This document shows, piece after piece, positions 5,518-10,288 of a DNA stretch of 10,288 nucleotides (its first letter is position 1; the number at the start of each line of letters is the position of its first letter). The notes beneath the pieces were generated by a model that had not been told where the DNA came from, made no database searches, and saw nothing but the letters and a program-made list of their open reading frames with translations. The DNA lies in assembly GCA_030424955.1 (NCBI GenBank), contig JAUHVS010000150.1, forward strand, positions 1-10,288. The letters run 5' to 3'. The translations under genes were made by a program, and so were the position numbers. Source of the stretch: a bacterium (GTDB lineage Bacteria > Myxococcota_A > Bradymonadia > UBA7976 > UBA1532).

Positions 5518-6975
5518 CTATTTGGGGGCGCGCCCGGGCCCCTCGCGCGCGTCGACCTGGGCCGCGAGCTGGGTCCAGGCGGCCTGCTGGGTGTCGGCGC
5601 GCCAGGGGTGGCCGGCGGGGAGCCAGTGCACGCCGAGCAGGGCCTCGATGCCGCCCGACAGGGCGACGGCGATGGGGGCCTGCTCGCCCCGCTGGAGCAC
5701 CACGGCGCCGCCCCCAGCCCGCACGCGCGCGCACCCCGAGGGGGCGCGCCACCAGCCGTCCGCGTCGGGGGTGGGGCCCAGGCCCTCGGGGGGCTGGAGC
5801 GGCACGTCGACGACGAAGGCCCGCCGCGGGCCCTGCAGCAGGGTGAACAGCCGCAGGCCGCCCGCCGCGGGGGCCCACGCCGCCTGCCGGAAGTCGTGGC
5901 TGCCCGGATCGGGCGCGTCACCTGGGGTCAGCCGGTAGAGGGCCGCGAGGCGCTGCACGGCCTGTGCGGGCAGCGAGGGCAGGCGGCCCAGGGTGGGGTC
6001 GGCTGGCTGGCCGGGCGCGCGCACGGTGACGAAGCGGCTGTTGTCGAACCAGTCGGGCGCGCGGCCGGTGAGGGCCAGGCGCAGGCCCAAGTGATCGCCG
6101 GTGACGCTCATGACCGTGATCTCGTTGTGCTCGGCGCGCACCTCGCCGGGCGCCCGGGGCAGCCGCGAGGGGTAGCCGGCCCAGATGTGGGGGGTGCCGC
6201 CCGCGAGGGGGACGCCCCACAGGAGCTGCACCCGGCGGTCGATGGCGCCCTCGGGGCCGGTCAGGCGCTCGGCGCTCGACACCAGGCGCAGGGCGTGCGC
6301 TGCGCCTGCGCGATCGATCACGGCGAGGCCCGGCGCCTCGACGACGAAGGGGCGGCCGGCGCCGGGGCGGATCTCGACGGTGCCGTAGCGGCCGTCGGGG
6401 TGACGCACGGTGACCAGGGCCCGGCAGGTGCCAGCGGGCGATCGGCGGGCCTCGCGGCCAGGGCGGGGGGGCGTCCGCGCAGCGACGGGGGCCGCCGGGG
6501 CTGGCCTGGGTGGGGGCGCCGGATCGGCGGCAGGCGGCGCTTGGGATCCCGAGGCCCTGGCGGTGGGGGCCGCCCCCTCGCCGATGGTGAAGGCCACGCT
6601 GCCCAGGCGCTCGCCGTCCGCGCGCTCGAGGTCCACGCGCCACGCGCCGGCGTGCTGGGGGTGCATCCAGCGCCGGCTCCAGGTGCGCCAGCGGGGCGAG
6701 GGCTTGACGGTGACCGGCTTGCGGTACACCTCGCGGCCGTCCCTGGACCACACGAACACCAGCGGAGCGGCCGGGCCGCCCGTGTTGTCGACGTGGGCCC
6801 ACGCGAAGACCCGGCCGCCGTCGGCGGGGAACCGGCTGGCCTCCCCCACGGGCTGCTTGGCGACGACGTCTCGGGCCATCACCAGCCGCACGACCTGCGG
6901 GCCCGCCACCGCCGGCGTGGCCCAGCCCAGCCCCCACCCGCTCAGCGCAAGAATCCACAACGACAGCGTCCGCAT
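5518..6975 (-). CDS. Exported protein with DUF2914 domain and uncharacterised C-terminal half
   Basis: The 485-residue product starts with a Sec signal peptide (hydrophobic residues 5-19, likely cleavage after A22-V-A24). Residues about 25-131 match the DUF2914 pattern: a VFAWAHVDN strand, VFVWSRDGREVYRKPV, then WRTWSRRW and AGAWRVDLERADGERLGSVAF. This small beta-rich domain is common in secreted and membrane proteins of Myxococcota and other Proteobacteria; its role is unknown. A Pro/Ala-rich linker covers 133-180. Residues 185-485 contain no family I recognise; they look like mixed beta-rich sequence, with only two cysteines (184 and 415) that could pair in the periplasm. The start is the ATG at 6975 with a modest AGGG upstream; a GTG six codons earlier is possible. 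It is transcribed divergently from the small gene at 7074. Confidence 0.82.
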   Translation of the reverse strand: MRTLSLWILALSGWGLGWATPAVAGPQVVRLVMARDVVAKQPVGEASRFPADGGRVFAWAHVDNTGGPAAPLVFVWSRDGREVYRKPVTVKPSPRWRTWSRRWMHPQHAGAWRVDLERADGERLGSVAFTIGEGAAPTARASGSQAPPAADPAPPPRPAPAAPVAARTPPRPGREARRSPAGTCRALVTVRHPDGRYGTVEIRPGAGRPFVVEAPGLAVIDRAGAAHALRLVSSAERLTGPEGAIDRRVQLLWGVPLAGGTPHIWAGYPSRLPRAPGEVRAEHNEITVMSVTGDHLGLRLALTGRAPDWFDNSRFVTVRAPGQPADPTLGRLPSLPAQAVQRLAALYRLTPGDAPDPGSHDFRQAAWAPAAGGLRLFTLLQGPRRAFVVDVPLQPPEGLGPTPDADGWWRAPSGCARVRAGGGAVVLQRGEQAPIAVALSGGIEALLGVHWLPAGHPWRADTQQAAWTQLAAQVDAREGPGRAPK

Positions 6976-7017
6976 GGCGGCACCCTGCCCCACCGGTCCC
7001 GTTGGACTCAAGCGCCG

Positions 7018-7046
7018 TTGCGCCCGTGCCCGCGCCCGCCCACACT
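7018..7046 (+). promoter_or_regulatory. Weak candidate promoter for the small gene and FGE-like lipoprotein
   Basis: TTGCGC (7018-7023) and CACACT (7041-7046) are spaced by 17 bases in the 98-base divergent gap, and would start transcription about 20 bases before the small gene. Each hexamer matches only about half the consensus. It would require the small gene to start at 7074, in agreement with the ribosome site there. Confidence 0.25.
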
Positions 7047-7062
7047 GAGCGGGCCCCACCCT

Positions 7063-7068
7063 GGAGAG
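7063..7068 (+). promoter_or_regulatory. Ribosome binding site choosing the TTG start at 7074
   Basis: GGAGAG lies five bases before the TTG at 7074. No comparable site precedes the other in-frame candidates, TTG at 7002 and GTG at 7026. Confidence 0.55.
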
Positions 7069-7073
7069 CCGCG

Positions 7074-7292
7074 TTGCCGTCGCCCGAGGATGACCTGCCC
7101 GATGTGCGCGACGGCCTGACCCGGCTGGAGCGCGTGATCTTGTATGAGCTGCACCAGGCCCAGCAGGCGAGCGGCGGGGATCGGCGTGTGCCCACCGCGA
7201 TGATCTATGGGCGGGTGTGCGAGCACCTGCCGGTGTCGGTGCCCCGCTTCCAGCGGGCCCTGCAGCGGCTGACGGGCCGGGGGTGGGGATGA
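7074..7292 (+). CDS. Small hypothetical protein coupled to the FGE-like lipoprotein
   Basis: I do not recognise this family. Starting at the TTG at 7074 the product has 72 residues, with an acidic N-terminus, a helix LTRLERVILYELHQAQQ (about 15-31), a basic turn, VPTAMIYGRVCEHL (about 39-52) and a last helix PRFQRALQRLTG. Two or three helices of this kind could make a small winged-helix-like or adaptor fold, but no DNA-binding signature is clear. The TTG at 7074 is preferred because GGAGAG lies five bases upstream; the same frame is open to another TTG at 7002, which would give 96 residues. Its TGA overlaps the ATG of the next gene in an ATGA, so the two are almost certainly co-translated. 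That overlap is the main evidence that this short gene is real. Confidence 0.7.
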   Translation: MPSPEDDLPDVRDGLTRLERVILYELHQAQQASGGDRRVPTAMIYGRVCEHLPVSVPRFQRALQRLTGRGWG

Positions 7293-8152
7293 GCGTCGCG
7301 CGCGGGTGGGCGGGGGTGCTGGCGGTGGTGCTGGTCAGCCTGGGCTGTGACGACGGGGCGGACGGCACGGCGGCGGCGGACGGCGGCCTGGACCGTGGTG
7401 CCGCCGCCAGCGACGCAGCCGGCGACGCGCGGGCCGGCGACGCTCAGCCGGATGGCGCGCGCCCGGACGCCTCGCTGCCAGATGTGGGACCCGACGCCGC
7501 CCTGCACGACGCCCTGCCAGCCGACGCGGCGGCCATGGACGCCGGCCGCCCCGACGCGACGCCCGAGGACAGCGCCGTGGCGGACGCCGCGGTGGATCAA
7601 GGCGTCGCCGCCTGTCGGCAGACCGTCGTGGTCGACGGCTGGGAGGTGTTCGCCTTCGAGGCCAGCCGCGCCGACGCCACCGCCGAGGCCGCGGGGGCGG
7701 CCGACGAGGCCTGCAGCCGCCGGGGCGTGCTGCCCTGGACGGGGCTGACGGTGGTCGACGCCCGGGCGGCCTGCGAGGCGGTGGGCTTCTCGCTGTGCAC
7801 CGGCGCCGTGTGGGAGCGCACCTGCGCCGGCGATCCGGGCAGCGTCGACTACCGCGCCTTCCCCTACGGCAACGCCCACGCGGGCGGCCTGTGCAACGAC
7901 CACGTGAGCGGCGGCGGCGCGCTGGAGGTCACCGGCCACCGCGCCGGCTGCGCCACCCCCGAGGGGGTGTTCGATCTGTCGGGCAACGTGTGGGAGCTGG
8001 TGGACGATCCCCTGGGTCGCCGCGGCGCGAGCTGGCGGCCCGACGCCGTGAACTTCCGCGTGGACTCGGCCCGCTGCGACCGCCAGGTGTTCGTGGGCGA
8101 GGCGTTCTTCGCCGACGATCTGGGCTTCCGCTGCTGCCGACCCGCCCCTTGA
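7289..8152 (+). CDS. Lipoprotein with FGE/SUMF1-like domain, probably non-catalytic
   Basis: The 287-residue product starts with a lipoprotein signal (hydrophobic residues 8-18, LGC with C20, followed by DDG). Residues 21-105 are a flexible Asp/Ala/Gly/Pro-rich linker. Residues 108-287 match the formylglycine-generating enzyme fold: FEASRADAT near 123, WTGLTVVDARAAC near 150, GFSLCTGAVWERTC at 166-179, FPYGN at 191, GVFDLSGNVWEL at 226-237, GASW at 246-249 and LGFRCC at 278-283. In true FGE two cysteines follow the GGS/W motif and bind copper; here that stretch reads RPDAVNFRVD, without cysteine, so catalysis is doubtful. Such domains often serve as binding or structural modules in Myxococcota lipoproteins. 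Other cysteines could form disulphides. The ATG overlaps the stop of the upstream small gene. It converges on the dehydratase gene 15 bases away. Confidence 0.85.
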   Translation: MSVARGWAGVLAVVLVSLGCDDGADGTAAADGGLDRGAAASDAAGDARAGDAQPDGARPDASLPDVGPDAALHDALPADAAAMDAGRPDATPEDSAVADAAVDQGVAACRQTVVVDGWEVFAFEASRADATAEAAGAADEACSRRGVLPWTGLTVVDARAACEAVGFSLCTGAVWERTCAGDPGSVDYRAFPYGNAHAGGLCNDHVSGGGALEVTGHRAGCATPEGVFDLSGNVWELVDDPLGRRGASWRPDAVNFRVDSARCDRQVFVGEAFFADDLGFRCCRPAP

Positions 8153-8167
8153 CGAGGCCCAGGCGGC

Positions 8168-9094
8168 TCAGCGCGTGAGGGTGCCGGGATCGGTGTTGGC
8201 GCCGCAGAGCACCACGCCGATGGGGCCGGGGTCGCCGTCGAGCAGGCCGCTGGCCAGCGCCGCGAAGGCCGCGCAGCCGCCGGGCTCGTAGACCTGCCGG
8301 GTCTGGTCCCACAGCCACTGTCGCGCGGCCATGATCGCCTCGTCGGTGACCAGCTCGATGCGATCGAGGCCCGCCGCGCAGACGGGGTAGGTGATCGCCC
8401 CCGCCTGGCCTGCGCCGAGGGCGTCCGCGGCCACCGACTCGATCTGCGCGAGGCGCACCGGCTGCCCCGCCCGCAGGGCCTCGTGCATGGTGGCCGCGCC
8501 GAAGGGCTCGACGCCGATGACGCGCCGGCCGTCGGCGGCCAGCACGGCCCCCGCCGCCAGGCCGCCGCCGCCCACCGCCACGACGATGGTGCGCACCTCC
8601 GGGGCGTCCTCGATGAGCTCGCGCACCGCCGTGCCCTGGCCGGCGATGACGTCGGCGTCGTCGTAGGCGTGCACGTAGGGCCGGCCGCTGCTCAGCGCGT
8701 AGTTGCGGGCCGCGAGGGCAGCCTCGGGGTAGGCCCCCGGCACCCGGCGCACCTCGCCCCCCGCGCGCTCGATGGCCTGCACCTTCACCGCCGGCGCGCC
8801 CTCGGGCACGAAGGCGTGCACCGGCACGCCCAGCAGGAAGCCGGCCCAGGCGACGCCGAGCCCGTGGTTGCCGCCGCTGGCGGTGATCACGCCGCCCCGG
8901 GCGTCGGGCCCCAAGGCCATGAGCTTGTTGAGCGCGCCGCGCAGCTTGAAGCTGCCGGAGCGCTGGAGGCCCTCGAGCTTCACCGTGACGGGGCGGGCGC
9001 CGGGCCCGTTGATGGTGATCGTGGGGGTGCGCCGGATCCACGGCTGGATGCGCTCGGCGGCGCGGACGACGTCTTCGGGGGTAGGCAGGTTCAT
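8168..9094 (-). CDS. PLP-dependent threonine/serine dehydratase-family enzyme
   Basis: The 308-residue product belongs to fold-type II PLP enzymes. The PLP lysine is K50 in SGSFKLRGA, after the ELEGLQ-type lead (LEGLQR, 40-45). SGGNHG (73-78) is the substrate-binding asparagine loop, VGGGGLAAG (174-182) the phosphate-binding glycine loop, and LCGAN (296-300) the pyridine-nitrogen loop. Family members remove the amino group from threonine or serine to give 2-oxobutyrate or pyruvate; related members racemise serine or act on hydroxyaspartate. The length lacks the C-terminal ACT regulatory domain of biosynthetic IlvA, so it resembles catabolic or broad-specificity forms. The ATG at 9094 is the only sensible start; the open frame runs further but has no domain support. 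No Shine-Dalgarno is seen, and a TATACT box lies six bases upstream, suggesting a leaderless transcript. The exact substrate is not determined by sequence. Confidence 0.9.
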   Translation of the reverse strand: MNLPTPEDVVRAAERIQPWIRRTPTITINGPGARPVTVKLEGLQRSGSFKLRGALNKLMALGPDARGGVITASGGNHGLGVAWAGFLLGVPVHAFVPEGAPAVKVQAIERAGGEVRRVPGAYPEAALAARNYALSSGRPYVHAYDDADVIAGQGTAVRELIEDAPEVRTIVVAVGGGGLAAGAVLAADGRRVIGVEPFGAATMHEALRAGQPVRLAQIESVAADALGAGQAGAITYPVCAAGLDRIELVTDEAIMAARQWLWDQTRQVYEPGGCAAFAALASGLLDGDPGPIGVVLCGANTDPGTLTR

Positions 9095-9100
9095 CCGGCC

Positions 9101-9119
9101 AGTATACCCGGAAATTCTA
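9101..9119 (-). promoter_or_regulatory. Candidate -10 boxes before the dehydratase gene
   Basis: The 97-base divergent gap 9095-9191 holds one A+T-rich pocket. On the minus strand it gives TATACT (9106 to 9101) and TAGAAT (9119 to 9114), both close to TATAAT. Initiation from TATACT would fall on or next to the A of the ATG at 9094. No convincing -35 box lies at the right distance for either. GTATAC (9102-9107) is palindromic, so the kinase gene on the other strand might share the pocket. Confidence 0.4.
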
Positions 9120-9191
9120 TGCGCGCAGCCCCCGCCGCGCCGCCCCCCCCGCGGCGTGGACGGCGCGGGCCGCAGGGGGCAGGATGGGCCG

Positions 9192-10288
9192 GTGAGATGG
9201 CCCCTCCCCCGCTCCCTGCGCGCGCAGCTCGCCGCCGGGGTGCTCATCCCCGCCGTGCTCGCCCTGGGCGCGCTCACGGCGTTGGCGTTCTTCGCCACCC
9301 GGGCGCTGGTGGAGACCGAGGTGGGCCAGCGCCTGAGCGACGCCGCCGCCGCCACCGCGGCGGGCCTCAGCGGTGGGCTGGTGGCCCGGTTCCAGCCCGA
9401 CAACCACCGCACGCACGAGAACCTGATCAACCGCCTGGGCCGCGCCACCGAGGCCCTGGCGGCCCGCCGGGTGTTCCTGGTGCGGCCCAACGGCGAGGCC
9501 ATCGCCGATCCCACGCCGGGCGCGCCGCCGCCTGGGCAGCCCGACCGCAGCCTGGCCGAGGACCGCTTTGAGCTGACCCAGGTGGCGGCGGGCCAGCGGG
9601 CGGCGAGCGTGCTCTACACCGGCACGGACGGCGTGCGGTACATGCGGGGCTTCGCGCCGGTGGTGCATGAGGGCGAGGTGGTGGCCGTGCTGGGGGTGGA
9701 GGGCGACGCCCACGTCTACCGCGCGCTGGACGCCCTCGCCCGCTACCTGGTGGGGCTCGCGGTGCTCGCGCTGATCGCGCTGGCCGCGATGGTGCTGGTG
9801 CTCGCCCGCGCCCTGACCGCGCCGCTGGGGCGGCTGGTGGCGGCGGCCGAGCGCATCGGCGCGGGTGAGCTGGACGCCCCGGTGCCCACCGTGGGCCGCG
9901 CCGCCGAGATCAGCCGGCTGGCGCGCACCATGGACGAGATGCGCGACGCCCTGCGCAAGCGGGACCGGGAGCTGCAGATGATGCTGGGCGGCATCGCCCA
10001 CGAGGTGCGCAACCCGCTCGGCGGCATGGAGCTGTTCGTGGGGCTGCTCGCCGAGGATCTGGCGGACCGGCCCCCCGAGCTTGAGCTGCTGGGGCGGGTC
10101 AAGCGGGAGCTGGGCCAGCTCAAGCGCGTGGTGGAGGAGTTCCTGGCCTACGCCCGCCACACCCCGGTGACCCGCGCCGACGTGTCGCTGGGCGATCTGG
10201 TGTTCGAGCTGTCGATGGGGGCCGCCGACGTCGCGGTGCAGCTCGAGGGCCCCTACGAGGCGACGCTGTCGGCCGACCCGGATCAGCT
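9192..10288 (+). CDS. Membrane sensor histidine kinase (3' end beyond window)
   Basis: The first 365 residues of a two-component sensor kinase are present; the gene runs off the right edge. Residues 11-35 form a first membrane helix, 36-183 a periplasmic sensor region of mixed character resembling double-Cache/dCACHE-like or other extracytoplasmic input domains (not assigned), 184-206 a second membrane helix, and 205-257 a HAMP linker (TAPLGRLVAAAERIGAGEL). Residues 258-325 are the HisKA dimerisation domain with phospho-acceptor H270 in IAHEVRNPLGG. Only the beginning of the ATPase domain is seen, so its N, G1 and G2 boxes lie beyond the window. The start is a GTG at 9192, with AGGA seven bases upstream (9181-9184); nearby ATGs at 9184 and 9197 are in other frames. 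No response regulator is visible; it may follow to the right. The HisKA type resembles NtrB/AtoS-like kinases. Confidence 0.9.
   Translation, partial: MRWPLPRSLRAQLAAGVLIPAVLALGALTALAFFATRALVETEVGQRLSDAAAATAAGLSGGLVARFQPDNHRTHENLINRLGRATEALAARRVFLVRPNGEAIADPTPGAPPPGQPDRSLAEDRFELTQVAAGQRAASVLYTGTDGVRYMRGFAPVVHEGEVVAVLGVEGDAHVYRALDALARYLVGLAVLALIALAAMVLVLARALTAPLGRLVAAAERIGAGELDAPVPTVGRAAEISRLARTMDEMRDALRKRDRELQMMLGGIAHEVRNPLGGMELFVGLLAEDLADRPPELELLGRVKRELGQLKRVVEEFLAYARHTPVTRADVSLGDLVFELSMGAADVAVQLEGPYEATLSADPDQ

Noticed and set aside
5358..5921. N-terminal extension of the helical hypothetical protein to 5921
   Set aside because: The extra residues would overlap the DUF2914 gene in another frame and are Pro/Arg/Ser-rich shadow sequence. 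A near-consensus ribosome site precedes the ATG at 5357.
4777..7119. A plus-strand open frame of nearly 780 codons across two leftward genes
   Set aside because: It covers two genes and their spacer without any recognisable domain, and its composition shifts along its length. It arises from GC-rich bases lacking stop codons.
6976..7368. N-terminal extension of the DUF2914 protein to 7368
   Set aside because: It would place a Ser/Pro/Arg-rich sequence before a normal signal peptide and overlap the opposite-strand coupled genes. The ATG at 6975 starts directly at the signal peptide.
7349..7600. GAC/GCC-rich repeats in the lipoprotein gene as a possible DNA repeat array
   Set aside because: The units are irregular in length and sequence; the pattern is explained by an Asp/Ala-rich flexible linker.
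9133..9156. Inverted repeat CGCCGCG/CGCGGCG around a run of eight C residues before the kinase gene
   Set aside because: The arms are only seven bases of pure G and C in a GC-saturated stretch, have a 10-base spacer and no U-run; chance is the simplest explanation.
9095..9514. N-terminal extension of the dehydratase to 9514
   Set aside because: It would run antiparallel through the kinase gene. The dehydratase family normally begins about 45-50 residues before the PLP lysine, which fits the ATG at 9094.
9117..10160. A minus-strand open frame opposite the histidine kinase
   Set aside because: It is His/Gln/Arg-rich low-complexity sequence, whereas the plus strand encodes the HAMP and H-box motifs.

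Overview
The window looks like a chromosomal segment of a GC-rich (roughly 70% or more G+C by eye) member of the Myxococcota or a related former deltaproteobacterial lineage. Three things point there: the 5' end of the 16S rRNA gene at the left edge, lipoproteins with long Asp/Ala/Gly/Pro-rich linkers, and a secreted multihaem protein with bacterial LNR-like cysteine repeats. The lineage call is an inference; too little 16S sequence is present to place the organism. No phage, transposon, CRISPR or tRNA feature is visible.

Left part, all on the minus strand. The window opens inside the start of a 16S rRNA gene (about 1-56). Its leader and promoter can be read directly: a -35/-10 pair with a 17-base spacer, an A-rich UP-like tract, and a boxA-like antitermination element. 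Behind it lie four co-directional protein genes: a 790-residue multihaem cytochrome c lipoprotein ending in three LNR-like repeats (351-2723); a two-domain nucleotidyltransferase/CDP-alcohol phosphotransferase resembling the enzyme that makes di-myo-inositol phosphate (2947-4398); a 233-residue helical, possibly HEAT-like protein (4656-5357); and an exported DUF2914-type protein with an unassigned C-terminal half (5518-6975). Gaps of 160 to 257 bases separate these genes, so they need not be one operon.

Right part. A 98-base divergent spacer separates the DUF2914 gene from a rightward pair: a 72-residue protein of unknown function whose stop codon overlaps the start of a lipoprotein with an FGE/SUMF1-like domain (7074-8152). 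That domain seems to lack the catalytic cysteine pair of true formylglycine-generating enzymes. Converging on it, 15 bases away, is a leftward PLP-dependent threonine/serine dehydratase-family gene (8168-9094). A 97-base divergent spacer then leads to a rightward membrane histidine kinase that runs off the right edge (9192-10288).

There is no clearly unified new system here. The most distinctive items are the cytochrome with three LNR-like repeats of exactly equal cysteine spacing, the inositol-phosphate-type fusion enzyme in an apparently non-thermophilic genome, and the coupled small-gene/FGE-like lipoprotein pair.
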